A DNA stretch of 64,000 nt, from contig NZ_LT827010.1 of assembly GCF_900119315.1 (NCBI RefSeq), positions 9,108,001-9,172,000 on the forward strand, written 5' to 3'. A program made the position numbers and the translations under genes. The notes beneath the pieces are model-generated. The model ran no database searches. It saw nothing but the letters and a program-made list of their open reading frames with translations, and was not told where the DNA came from. Below are positions 34,552 to 42,233 of the stretch, in pieces. The DNA comes from Actinoplanes sp. SE50/110. Lineage in GTDB: Bacteria > Actinomycetota > Actinomycetes > Mycobacteriales > Micromonosporaceae. Numbering within the stretch: position 1 is the first letter of the stretch; every line of letters starts with the position of its first letter.

Positions 34552-35280
34552 GTGACTGTCTTCCCCACCCGCCCTGCTCTGCCCGTGCCCGCCACCAACC
34601 GAGCCCTGCCACCCGGCCCGACCCCGTCGCCCACACTGGATCGCCTCACTCCGGTGGAGTGGGCGCGGCGTCGTCGTGCCGAACGAGGGGCCCGGCGGAT
34701 GGAGGCGGCCGGCGCCCGCGCGCTGACCCGACTCGACCGCCTCGGCTCCGCCTGGCGCATCGTGGACTGGCCGCGCGCCGACCTGTCCCAGTCTTACTAC
34801 GAGCCCGACCCGGCCGACGACCGCGCCGGTTTCCTCGCCATCGGCCCCGGTGGCGTCTACGCGGTGACCGTCGCCGACCACGGGCGTTCCCGCGTCCTGA
34901 TCGCCGGTGACGTGGTGCAGATCAACGGCAAGCGGCCGGGGTACGTCGCGGAGGCTCGCCGGGACGCCCGCCGGGCCGCCAAGGCGCTGTCCGCGGCCGT
35001 CGGGCTGAACGTGCCGGTGACCCCGGTCCTGACCTTCGTCGGCTCCGGTGTGATCAGCGTGCACGGCCTGCCCAAGGACTGCCTCGTCGCCACCGACAAA
35101 GAGCTCGACCGGTTGCTCCTCGCGGGTGGTGCCCGCATCTCGGCGGCCACCGCCAGCAAACTGTCGGCCGTCGCCGAGAACCCGGCCACCTGGGCGAACG
35201 CGCCCTACCGGCCGGCTGGCGACTACCGTTGGTACAGCAACGGACAGACGGCCGCTGACAAGCGGCCGACCCGCCGGTAA
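34552..35280 (+). CDS. NERD (nuclease-related) domain-like protein
   Basis: 242 residues from GTG 34552, which has GGAGG 6 nt upstream. A Pro-rich N-terminus and a basic helical stretch (WARRRRAERGARR, about 45-60) are followed by a NERD-like core: AGFLAIGPGGVYAVTVADHG, then a helix with repeated Arg/Ala and VPVTPVLTFVGSGVISVHGLPKDCLVAT. The classical nuclease triad is only partly visible, so catalytic activity is uncertain. A hairpin follows the stop. Confidence 0.65.
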   Translation: MTVFPTRPALPVPATNRALPPGPTPSPTLDRLTPVEWARRRRAERGARRMEAAGARALTRLDRLGSAWRIVDWPRADLSQSYYEPDPADDRAGFLAIGPGGVYAVTVADHGRSRVLIAGDVVQINGKRPGYVAEARRDARRAAKALSAAVGLNVPVTPVLTFVGSGVISVHGLPKDCLVATDKELDRLLLAGGARISAATASKLSAVAENPATWANAPYRPAGDYRWYSNGQTAADKRPTRR

Positions 35281-35305
35281 CGTTCCTTGCGACGAAGTCG
35301 ACGGC

Positions 35306-35330
35306 GGCGCCCCGGCCCCATCGGGGCGCC
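35306..35330 (+). terminator. Hairpin after the NERD gene
   Basis: Perfect 9-bp arms GGCGCCCCG / CGGGGCGCC with a 7-nt loop, 25 nt after the stop. Confidence 0.55.
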
Positions 35331-35362
35331 CCGGTCGGCGCGACGGAAGCGAGGAGGAGCGG

Positions 35363-35824
35363 GTGGCGCATGTTGAGCTCTCCCTCTCGGGAGCGTTCGT
35401 CCCCCAGGCACGCACACCGGCCGAGGCCGAGTTCGTCGGCAGCATCGAGCGCTGGGCCGGCACCGTGGCGGTGGCCGACGAGCCCTGCCTGATCATCGAC
35501 GCCGGCGGCGCCATCGTGGCCGTCTCGCCGTCCTGCAGTGAGCTGCTCGGGCTGGGCAAGCCGGGCGACGCGATCGGCAAGCTGCTGTCCACCGCCCTGC
35601 GGCTGATCGACTTCACGGCCGGCGCCGGCCCGCTCGACGAGCCCGAAGCGGAGAAGATTCCGCCGCTGCTCGCGGTTCGCAGTGAGCGGCTGGCCCGCGG
35701 TCTGATGCGCGTCGTGCCGGACGCCGGGAAACCGCCGCTGACCGTCGACGCGATCGCCACACCCCTGCTCGCCGGCGACCGGGTGGCCGGTTCGATGACG
35801 TTTCTGTCGCCTGTGCACTACTGA
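35363..35824 (+). CDS. PAS domain protein, single domain
   Basis: 153 residues from GTG 35363 (GAGGAGGAG upstream). A short N-terminal helix (TPAEAEFVGSIERWAGTV) is followed by a PAS fold: EPCLIIDAGGAIVAVSPSCSELLGL, a helical middle, and the C-terminal strands VDAIATPLLAGDRVAGSMTFLSPV. There is no output domain, so it may act by protein-protein interaction or bind a small ligand. Soluble. Neighbouring genes give no pathway. Confidence 0.7.
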   Translation: MAHVELSLSGAFVPQARTPAEAEFVGSIERWAGTVAVADEPCLIIDAGGAIVAVSPSCSELLGLGKPGDAIGKLLSTALRLIDFTAGAGPLDEPEAEKIPPLLAVRSERLARGLMRVVPDAGKPPLTVDAIATPLLAGDRVAGSMTFLSPVHY

Positions 35825-35872
35825 CATCCGGTTTGTTCGTGCCGGTGTGGTGTTCGCCGCATCCGACAACCA

Positions 35873-35901
35873 TTGGGTGTTACCTATCCGTAACGTAGTC
35901 T
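35873..35901 (+). promoter_or_regulatory. Promoter TTGGGT-17-TAGTCT for the ACT protein
   Basis: -35-like TTGGGT at 35873-35878, 17-bp spacer, -10-like TAGTCT at 35896-35901, 6 nt before the ATG at 35908. One of few sites here with a plausible -35 as well. Confidence 0.5.
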
Positions 35902-35907
35902 GCCGTC

Positions 35908-36294
35908 ATGCTCGATCTAGACCTGTTACCAGGGGAGTACGCGGTGTGCCGCCTCTCGGCCGGTTCACCCCTTCCCACCTCCCTGACCACGGGTCCGGAC
36001 GACAAGAGCGTCATCTCGGTGACCTGGGGCCTCGACGAGATCTCGATCATCTGCCCGTCCCACCGGGTGCCGGACGGCGCCGAGGTCGACACGGCATGGC
36101 GATGTCTGCGCGTGGCCGAGCTCGACCTGGCGATGACCGGGGTGATCGCGTCGCTGGCGGTGCCGCTGGCCGAGGCCCGGGTCAACATCGTCACGTTCTC
36201 CACCTACGACACCGACTATCTGCTCGTGCCGACGGTCCGGCTGACCGAGGCGGTCAACACGCTGGTCGCCGCCGGTCACCGCATCGCCGGCTGA
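35908..36294 (+). CDS. ACT domain-containing protein
   Basis: 128 residues. Two ACT-like halves: EYAVCRLSAGSPLPTSL with VISVTWGLDEISIICPSHRVP, then GVIASLAVPLAEARVNIVTFSTYDTDYLLVPTVRLTEAVNTLVAAGH, the latter a typical beta-alpha-beta ACT (CASTOR/aspartokinase-like) unit. It probably binds an amino acid; whether it regulates the pheA step encoded 1 kb away is only a guess. Confidence 0.85.
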   Translation: MLDLDLLPGEYAVCRLSAGSPLPTSLTTGPDDKSVISVTWGLDEISIICPSHRVPDGAEVDTAWRCLRVAELDLAMTGVIASLAVPLAEARVNIVTFSTYDTDYLLVPTVRLTEAVNTLVAAGHRIAG

Positions 36295-36336
36295 TCCGCC
36301 GCCGATTCGTGCCCAGCCGACTCCGGGGGTAGGGCC

Positions 36337-36342
36337 TACCAT
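36337..36342 (+). promoter_or_regulatory. -10-like TACCAT for the lipoprotein gene
   Basis: Hexamer ends 6 nt before the GTG at 36349. Confidence 0.4.
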
Positions 36343-36348
36343 GGGCGC

Positions 36349-36981
36349 GTGTCCCCGCACACCCGCTTCGTCCCTCTCGTCGTGGGCGCCGCTCTACTGA
36401 CGGCGGCCTGCGGATCGCCGGCCGGATCCGAGCCCGCCGGCACGCCGTCGTACACGATCGGCCCGCAGCCCTCCGGCGCCGGACCGCTGCCGGGGGCATC
36501 CGTGCCGGTGCCGGGATACACGATGCCCAACCCCGGATACACGATGCCCAACCCCGGATACACGATGCCCAACCCGGGTTACCCCAATCCCGGCTACAAC
36601 CCGGGTTACCACCCCGGTTACACGCTGCCGACCACGACGCCGGCCGAGGGGCCGCTGACCAAGTCGCCGACGCCGACCCCGGCGCACGCCGCCAAGTGCG
36701 GCGGGCAGCCGAGCCCGGCGGACATCCTGGCCCTGATCAAGGGCAAGCCCGGGATCCCGTCCAAGACGCTGCAGGTGCAGGACGGGCCGTTCTGCTCGGG
36801 GACGTGGTCGTTCACCACGGTGAAACTGGCCGGATCCGGTACGGACCAGATGGAGCCGCTCATGGTGGTGGCCACCGGGAAAGCCGCCACGCTGGCCCTG
36901 GTCGCCGCCGGCTCCGACGTGTGCAACGCGCAGGTGCAGGCCGCCCCGGCCGGGATCCGCGTCATGGCCTGCGGCTTCTGA
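36349..36981 (+). CDS. Lipoprotein with PGYTMPN repeats
   Basis: 210 residues. Signal with lipobox LTAAC (Cys 21). A repeat stretch follows (about 50-85): three exact PGYTMPN units encoded by 21-bp DNA repeats (36517-36581 region), then degenerate PGY-NPGY-HPGY units, giving a flexible Pro/Tyr-rich stalk. A C-terminal globular part of about 110 residues with four Cys (KCGGQ, PFCSG, DVCNA, MACGF) probably forms disulfides outside the cell. No family is recognised. Wall-spanning stalk function is an inference. Confidence 0.7.
   Translation: MSPHTRFVPLVVGAALLTAACGSPAGSEPAGTPSYTIGPQPSGAGPLPGASVPVPGYTMPNPGYTMPNPGYTMPNPGYPNPGYNPGYHPGYTLPTTTPAEGPLTKSPTPTPAHAAKCGGQPSPADILALIKGKPGIPSKTLQVQDGPFCSGTWSFTTVKLAGSGTDQMEPLMVVATGKAATLALVAAGSDVCNAQVQAAPAGIRVMACGF
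36517..36581 (+). repeat. 21-bp coding tandem repeats (three copies)
   Basis: Unit CCCGGATACACGATGCCCAAC repeated with almost no third-position change, encoding PGYTMPN. The lack of synonymous drift indicates recent expansion. Confidence 0.8.
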
Positions 36982-37120
36982 CCGCTCCCGCACCCCCGCC
37001 GTCCCGTCTCACAGGGGCGTGATGCCGGCAGGCGGGCATCTCTCATTGACGCAACGCTGGGGCGCGGGATCAGGACTGTACGCTCCAGACCGGCAGAACG
37101 GGCGGGGGCTTGTTCAACCC

Positions 37121-37223
37121 CCAGACTGACGGGCCGCTCGGGCGTAGGGCCGGGGCTGGTGCGCCCTGGATCGACGGGCCGCTCGGGCGTGGGGGCGGGG
37201 TTTGTGCGCCCTAGACTGACGGG
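37121..37223 (+). repeat. 45-bp tandem duplication carrying the pheA promoter
   Basis: Units 37128-37172 and 37173-37217 match at 38 of 45 positions; a third GACGGG begins at 37218. At each boundary stands a -10-like hexamer: CAGACT (37122), TGGATC (37167) and TAGACT (37212). Only the last has full TAnnnT form and leaderless spacing to pheA. Confidence 0.7.
37212..37217 (+). promoter_or_regulatory. -10-like TAGACT for pheA
   Basis: Hexamer ends 6 nt before the ATG at 37224 and forms the end of the second 45-bp repeat. Confidence 0.5.
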
Positions 37224-38171
37224 ATGCCCGGAACGCCGCCCGCCCGTTTCACCTACCTCGGCCCGGAGGGCACCTTCACCGAGGCCGCCCTGCGCACCAT
37301 CCCGGCCGCCGAGCACGGGCTGCGTACGCCGGCTCGCAGCGTGCCCGAGGCGATCGAGGCGGTCCGGTCCGGAGAGGCCGACGCCGCCCTGGTGCCGCTG
37401 GAGAACTCGGTCGGCGGAGCCATCCCGGTCACCCTGGACGAGCTGGTCACCGGCGCGCCCCTGATGATCGCCCGGGAGGTGCTGCTGCCGGTCGAGTTCG
37501 TGCTGGCGGCGGACACGCTGAAACCGCTGGCCGGGCTCCGCACCGTCGCGGCGCACCCGCAGGCGTCCGCGCAGTGCCGGCGCTGGCTGCTGGCCAACGT
37601 CCCGGACGCGGTCGTGGTCGACGTGTTGTCCAACGCGGCCGCGGCGATCAGCGCGGCCGCCGGGGAGTACGACGCGGCCCTCTGCGCCCCGATCGGCGTC
37701 CCGCGCAACCGGCTCACCGTACTCGCCGAGAAGGTCGCCGACCGGGCCGAGGCGGTCACCCGGTTCGCGCTGCTCACCCGGCCCGCCGCGCCGCCGCCGC
37801 CGACCGGTGACGACGTCACCTCCCTGGCTGTGTCGATCCGGCACGACCAGGTCGGCGCGCTGCTGGCGGTGCTCACCGAACTGGCCGTACGCGGAGTCAA
37901 CCTCTCCCGGATCGAATCCCGGCCCACCGGCGAGCAGCTGGGCACCTACTTCTTCTTCCTCGACTGCACCGGGCACGTGGCCGAGGCCCGCCTGGGCGAG
38001 GCGCTGCAGGGCCTGCGCCGGATCTGCGCCGAGGTCCGCTTCCTGGGCAGCTACGCCCGGCACCGGCTGCAGCCGGAACCACCGGTGCGGGCGCCGGCCG
38101 GCCTCTCCGACACCGACTTCGCCGACTCCGCCGCCTGGCTGCGCCGCCTGCGCGCCGGCGAGCCCGGCTGA
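37224..38171 (+). CDS. pheA: Prephenate dehydratase
   Basis: 315 residues, monofunctional. TYLGPEGTFTEAAL is the N-terminal substrate-domain motif, VPLENSVGGAI the inter-domain motif, and VTRFALL the catalytic Thr-Arg-Phe. A C-terminal ACT domain contains NLSRIESRPT, the phenylalanine-binding ESRP motif, so feedback inhibition by Phe is expected. Makes phenylpyruvate for Phe synthesis. Followed, after a gap, by the metallopeptidase and serS genes as in other actinomycetes. Confidence 0.96.
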   Translation: MPGTPPARFTYLGPEGTFTEAALRTIPAAEHGLRTPARSVPEAIEAVRSGEADAALVPLENSVGGAIPVTLDELVTGAPLMIAREVLLPVEFVLAADTLKPLAGLRTVAAHPQASAQCRRWLLANVPDAVVVDVLSNAAAAISAAAGEYDAALCAPIGVPRNRLTVLAEKVADRAEAVTRFALLTRPAAPPPPTGDDVTSLAVSIRHDQVGALLAVLTELAVRGVNLSRIESRPTGEQLGTYFFFLDCTGHVAEARLGEALQGLRRICAEVRFLGSYARHRLQPEPPVRAPAGLSDTDFADSAAWLRRLRAGEPG

Positions 38172-38405
38172 CCCGGGGCGCCGCCCAGTCAACAGGTCCG
38201 GCCTGCCACCCGGCGCCGACCGGCCCCGCCGGGCCGGACCGGCCACCAGGTGCCGGCCCATCCGGGGTTGCGGGCAGCCACCGATGAACCGCACGCGGCC
38301 CGGGCACGCTGCCGGAGCAGCGGCAAGACGACCTGGAGGCGAGGCCGGCGCGCTGCGCGGCGGGGGCGGCTGACGGCGTACCGTCGCAATCGGATTTTCG
38401 GGGGT
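38172..38405. other. Gap between pheA and the metallopeptidase gene
   Basis: No supported gene or clear hairpin. Open frames here are shadows of high GC content. Confidence 0.3.
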
Positions 38406-38768
38406 TTATCCCCATCCCAGGGCGTGGAGGCGGTCGTCGTCGATGCCGAAGTGGTGGGCGATCTCGTGGACGACCGTGACGGCGACCTCCTCGACGACGT
38501 CCTGCTCGGAGTCGCAGACCCGGAGGGTGGCCAGGCGGTAGATGGTGATCCGGTCCGGCAGGACGCCGGCGTAGTCCCAGCCGCGGTCGGTCAGGGCGGT
38601 GCCCTCGTAGAGGCCGAGCAGGTCGTCGCTGCCGTCCGGCGGGGCGTCCTCGACCAGGAAGACCACGTTGCTCATCAGGGCCAGCAGCTCGGGCGGCACC
38701 TCGTCGAGGGCCTCACCGACGAGCTCCTCGAAGCGCTCGCGACTCATCTCCACCGGCACGCCGACCAT
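38406..38768 (-). CDS. Zincin-like metallopeptidase family protein
   Basis: 120 residues from ATG 38768. MSRERFEELVGEALDEVPPELLALMSNVVFLVED is the conserved start of this small family; VAVTVVHEIAHHFGIDDDRLHALGWG has the HExxH zinc motif with a downstream Asp as third ligand. No pro-region or signal, hence cytosolic. A second Met at 38747 is an alternative start. The gene lies between pheA and serS in many actinomycetes; substrate unknown. Confidence 0.88.
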   Translation of the reverse strand: MVGVPVEMSRERFEELVGEALDEVPPELLALMSNVVFLVEDAPPDGSDDLLGLYEGTALTDRGWDYAGVLPDRITIYRLATLRVCDSEQDVVEEVAVTVVHEIAHHFGIDDDRLHALGWG

Positions 38769-38853
38769 TGTGCCGCCGCCGGCGCGGCCCCGGGAGGGCG
38801 CGCCGGCGGGTAGCTGCCGGCCGGCGCGGGTGCGCCGGCCGGGGTGGAGAAGG

Positions 38854-39282
38854 TCAGACCAGCTTGGCGGTGAGGCTGATCGGGGCGCCGGGGCTGAGCA
38901 GGCGGGAGATCGGGCAGTTCTCCTTGGCACCCTCGGCGATCTTCTGGAAGGTGGCCTCGTCGATGCCGGGGACGTCGCCGACGGTCTCCAGGTCGATCCG
39001 GGAGACACCGAAACCGGCGTCGGTCTTGTCCATGTGCACCTTGGCGACCGTCTCGACCGACGTGGGCGTGAAGCCCGCGTCGGCGAGGCCCTTGGAGAAC
39101 GCCATCGAGAAGCAGCCGGAGTGCGCGGCGGCGATCAGCTCCTCGGGGTTGGTCCCCTCGCCCTCCTCGAAGCGTGACTTGAAGGAGTAGCTCCCCTGCA
39201 GGCCACCCTTACCAGTCTTAACCGTGCCGGAACCCTCGGTGAGGTTCCCTTCCCAGCGGGCCGTGGCAGAACGAATAGGCAT
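38854..39282 (-). CDS. OsmC/Ohr family peroxidase
   Basis: 142 residues from ATG 39282. IAAAHSGCFSMAFSKGL holds the peroxidatic Cys, and KENCPISRLL the second Cys, the pair that reduces organic hydroperoxides using lipoylated proteins; the fold order (strand-rich N-terminus, two central helices) is OsmC type. Soluble. The start overlaps a divergent ATG at 39281, but the divergent gene more likely begins at 39341. TAGCGT stands 7 nt upstream, same hexamer as before the GT4 gene. Confidence 0.92.
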   Translation of the reverse strand: MPIRSATARWEGNLTEGSGTVKTGKGGLQGSYSFKSRFEEGEGTNPEELIAAAHSGCFSMAFSKGLADAGFTPTSVETVAKVHMDKTDAGFGVSRIDLETVGDVPGIDEATFQKIAEGAKENCPISRLLSPGAPISLTAKLV

Positions 39283-39289
39283 GGACAAA

Positions 39290-39295
39290 ACGCTA
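39290..39295 (-). promoter_or_regulatory. -10-like TAGCGT for the OsmC gene
   Basis: Hexamer with a 7-nt gap to the ATG. Confidence 0.45.
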
Positions 39296-39340
39296 ACCCA
39301 TCCGGGGCTCGATGGAGTGTCCGACAACCCAAGGCTCATC

Positions 39341-40021
39341 ATGGTTCACATGTCGGAGATGGATACGGGGGCCGTGGTCGAGTTCGGCGCCCCGGAACGG
39401 GCCGGATTCCTGCGCGGGCTGGGGCGCGATCACCGGGTCGCGCCGCTGGTGGGCGGGCTGGCCGCGGTGGCCGCGTTCGGGTCGCTGATCTCCGAGTGGC
39501 AGGTGACCACGGTGGACGGGCTGGCGTTCGGGTCGGACGAGGTGGGCGCCACCAAGAAGCTGCCGACCGACCTGTTCGACCTGGACGGGGTCGGCGCGGC
39601 GTACACCGTCGGGCTGTTGATCCTGGTTGTCGCGGTGCTGCTGGCGGTGCGCGGACCGGCGGCCGGGCAGCGGTATGCCCGGCTGGCCGGGCTGGGCGTC
39701 GGCGGGACGCTGCTGGCGCTGCTGGCGGCGATGTTCCGGATGCTCAGCGGGCAGAGCCGGCTGATCTCCCGGTTCTACCTGATCGAGATCGACACCGGGC
39801 ATCTGAAGGTCGCCCTGGGCCGCGGGCTGTGGTGCGCCGTGGCCGGGGTGACCGCCGCGATGCTCGCGCTCTGGCTGTCCGGGCGTGCCACCGCACCCGC
39901 CCCGCCGGTCGCGGCGCGGGCTGTGGCGGCGCCGGACGACGAGCCGCTGGAGTTGAGCATCACGCCGACCGCGCCGTTCGCCCACACGCTCGACAATCGG
40001 GACAAACCACACCTCCGATAA
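39341..40021 (+). CDS. Four-helix membrane protein, hypothetical
   Basis: 226 residues from ATG 39341 (AAGG upstream); ATGs at 39281 and 39350 are alternatives. Polar N-terminus (about 1-35), then four hydrophobic helices (about 37-55, 88-106, 122-137, 165-182) with a moderately large loop after the first, and a polar Pro/Ala C-terminal tail. I do not recognise a family. It precedes serS by 31 nt, but serS has its own promoter-like hexamer. Confidence 0.6.
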   Translation: MVHMSEMDTGAVVEFGAPERAGFLRGLGRDHRVAPLVGGLAAVAAFGSLISEWQVTTVDGLAFGSDEVGATKKLPTDLFDLDGVGAAYTVGLLILVVAVLLAVRGPAAGQRYARLAGLGVGGTLLALLAAMFRMLSGQSRLISRFYLIEIDTGHLKVALGRGLWCAVAGVTAAMLALWLSGRATAPAPPVAARAVAAPDDEPLELSITPTAPFAHTLDNRDKPHLR

Positions 40022-40038
40022 TGAGAGGCCGCACCGCG

Positions 40039-40044
40039 TAAGCT
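40039..40044 (+). promoter_or_regulatory. -10-like TAAGCT for serS
   Basis: Hexamer ends 8 nt before the GTG at 40053. Confidence 0.45.
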
Positions 40045-40052
40045 TGACCCCT

Positions 40053-41312
40053 GTGATTGACCTGCGTCTGCTTCGCGACGACCCCGACCTGATCCGCGCC
40101 AGCCAGCGGCTGCGCGGCGAGTCCACCGAGCTGGTCGACGACCTGCTGCGTGCCGATGAGGAGCGCCGTTCCGCCACCCAGCGGTTCGAGACGGTCCGCG
40201 CCGAGCAGAGGTCCATCGGCAAGGAGGTCGCCAAGGCTTCCGGGGACGAGCGGGCCGCCCTGCTGACGCGCACCAAGGAGCTGGCCGCCGCGGTCAAGGC
40301 GGCCGAGGCCGCGGCCGGTGAGGCCGAGCAGGCACTCAAGCGCGCGCACCTCGCGGTGCCGAACGTGGTCGACGGCGCCCCGCCCGGCGGCGAGGACGAC
40401 TTCGTGGTGCTGCGCGAGGTGGGTCCGATCCCGGAGATCGCGGAACCGAAGGACCACCTGGAGATCGGCGAGGCGCTCGCCGCGATCGACACCGAGCGCG
40501 GCGCCAAGGTGTCCGGCTCGCGGTTCTACTTCCTCACCGGCGTCGGCGCGCTGCTCCAGCTCGGCATGCTGCAGCTGGCCATCCAGCAGGCGGTGGAGCA
40601 CGGCTTCACCCCGTCGATCACGCCGACCCTGGTCCGGCCGGAGTCGATGGAGGGCACCGGCTTCCTCGGCGCGCACGCCAGCGAGATCTACCGGCTCGAG
40701 GCGGACGACCTCTACCTGGTCGGCACCTCCGAGGTGGCGCTCGCGGCGTACCACTCGAACGAGATCCTCGACCTGTCGGCCGGGCCGTCCCGGTTCGCCG
40801 GCTGGTCCACCTGCTACCGGCGGGAAGCCGGCTCGCACGGCAAGGACGTGCGTGGCATCCTGCGCGTCCACCAGTTCGACAAGGTGGAGATGTTCTCCTT
40901 CTGCCGGCCGGAGGACGCCGCCGAGGAGCACCAGCGCCTGCTCGCCATGGAGGAGGAGATGCTGGCCAAGGTCGAGATCCCGTACCGGGTGATCGACGTG
41001 GCCGCCGGTGACCTCGGCTCCAGCGCGGTGCGCAAGTTCGACTGCGAGGCGTGGGTGCCGTCGCAGGGGCGGTACCGGGAGGTCACCTCCACGTCGAACT
41101 GCACCACGTTCCAGGCGCGCCGGCTCAACATCCGGTACCGCGACGAGAACGGCAAGCCGCAGACCGCGGCCACCCTGAACGGCACGCTCGCGACCACCCG
41201 GTGGCTGATCCCGATCCTGGAGAACCACCAGCAGCCGGACGGCTCGGTGCGGGTGCCGAAGGCGTTGCAGCCCTTCCTCGGCGGCCGGGAAATCCTCGAA
41301 CCCAGCCGTTGA
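40053..41312 (+). CDS. serS: Seryl-tRNA synthetase
   Basis: 419 residues. An N-terminal helical arm (about 28-105, heptad-like coiled coil that contacts the long variable arm of tRNA-Ser) is followed by the class II core: motif 2 in FAGWSTCYRREAGSHGKDVRGILRVHQFDKVEMFSF, and motif 3 in NGTLATTRWLIPILENHQ. GTG at 40053 gives the family start VIDLRLLRDDPDLIR. Essential translation enzyme; the gene follows the pheA block as in related genomes. Confidence 0.97.
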   Translation: MIDLRLLRDDPDLIRASQRLRGESTELVDDLLRADEERRSATQRFETVRAEQRSIGKEVAKASGDERAALLTRTKELAAAVKAAEAAAGEAEQALKRAHLAVPNVVDGAPPGGEDDFVVLREVGPIPEIAEPKDHLEIGEALAAIDTERGAKVSGSRFYFLTGVGALLQLGMLQLAIQQAVEHGFTPSITPTLVRPESMEGTGFLGAHASEIYRLEADDLYLVGTSEVALAAYHSNEILDLSAGPSRFAGWSTCYRREAGSHGKDVRGILRVHQFDKVEMFSFCRPEDAAEEHQRLLAMEEEMLAKVEIPYRVIDVAAGDLGSSAVRKFDCEAWVPSQGRYREVTSTSNCTTFQARRLNIRYRDENGKPQTAATLNGTLATTRWLIPILENHQQPDGSVRVPKALQPFLGGREILEPSR

Positions 41313-41385
41313 CGATCTCGACACCACCCGGTCACCAGTCGTCATAGCCGCTGGTGGCCGGGCAGGTGTACCGTTCTCCTTCCGC

Positions 41386-41415
41386 CCTCCGCGGGGGTTG
41401 CTCAACCCTCGGAGG
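41386..41415 (+). promoter_or_regulatory. Hairpin sequestering the Shine-Dalgarno of the HAD gene
   Basis: CCTCCG (41386-41391) pairs with CGGAGG (41410-41415), which contains the Shine-Dalgarno, and an inner GGGTT/AACCC stem closes a GCTC loop. The ribosome site of the gene at 41421 would be masked when folded. Confidence 0.5.
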
Positions 41416-41420
41416 TTCCG

Positions 41421-42233
41421 ATGCTCAAGCCTGGGCTTCCCAAGCTCATCGCCACGGATCTCGATGGCACCCTCGTCCGCAGCGACGACACGGTGTCCGC
41501 CTACACGCACGAGGTGCTGGGTCGGGTCCATGACGCCGGCATCCGGATCGTCGCCGCGACCGGCCGGGGCCCCCGCCTGACCGCACTGACCCGCAACGAC
41601 ATCCGGGTCGCCGACTACCTGGTGCTCGCCCAGGGTGGCTGGGTGCTCGACCAGACCGAGGCGCGATACCTGCGGCAGGCCCGGCTGCCCGGCCGGGTTC
41701 TGGCCGACGTGCTCGCCGCGATGGAGTCGGTCGCCGGCCCGCTCTCGGTGATGTTCGAGGCGCTGGAGCACGACGACTCCCCGCTCTGGGGCGACTACGA
41801 CCCGACCTGGCGCTACCCGGTCACCGTGGAGGCGCGCACCCGGGCCGAGTGCCTCGACGGTGACGTGATCAAGGCGTTCGCCCGGTCCTTCCAGCATCAC
41901 GTCGACGAACTGCTGGCGATCGCCCGGCGGGTGGTTCCGACCGACGTCGCGACGGTCACCCAGGCCGGCCTGGACTACGTGGAGATCTGCCCGGCGCACG
42001 TCGACAAGGGCACCGGGCTCGCGGTGGTCGCCGAGGCGGTCGGCGTCGACCCGGCCGACGTGCTCGTCTTCGGGGACATGCCGAACGACCTGCCGATGTT
42101 CGGCTGGGCCGGCTGGGGCCGGGTCGCCGTCGCGAACGCGCACCCCGAGCTGCTGGCGGTCGCCGACGAGGTGACGCTCACCAACGACGAGGACGGCGTG
42201 GCCGTGTTCCTGGACCGGCTATTGTCCAGGTGA
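41421..42233 (+). CDS. HAD-superfamily phosphatase, Cof type (first of pair)
   Basis: 270 residues. IATDLDGTLVRSD (motif I, nucleophile and acid/base Asp), VAATGRG (motif II), the C2B cap, HVDKGTGL (motif III Lys) and VFGDMPNDLPMFGWAG (motif IV). Soluble sugar- or nucleotide-phosphate phosphatase; substrate unpredictable. GGAGG precedes the ATG but lies in a hairpin. It overlaps the next, paralogous HAD gene by stop/start. Confidence 0.92.
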   Translation: MLKPGLPKLIATDLDGTLVRSDDTVSAYTHEVLGRVHDAGIRIVAATGRGPRLTALTRNDIRVADYLVLAQGGWVLDQTEARYLRQARLPGRVLADVLAAMESVAGPLSVMFEALEHDDSPLWGDYDPTWRYPVTVEARTRAECLDGDVIKAFARSFQHHVDELLAIARRVVPTDVATVTQAGLDYVEICPAHVDKGTGLAVVAEAVGVDPADVLVFGDMPNDLPMFGWAGWGRVAVANAHPELLAVADEVTLTNDEDGVAVFLDRLLSR

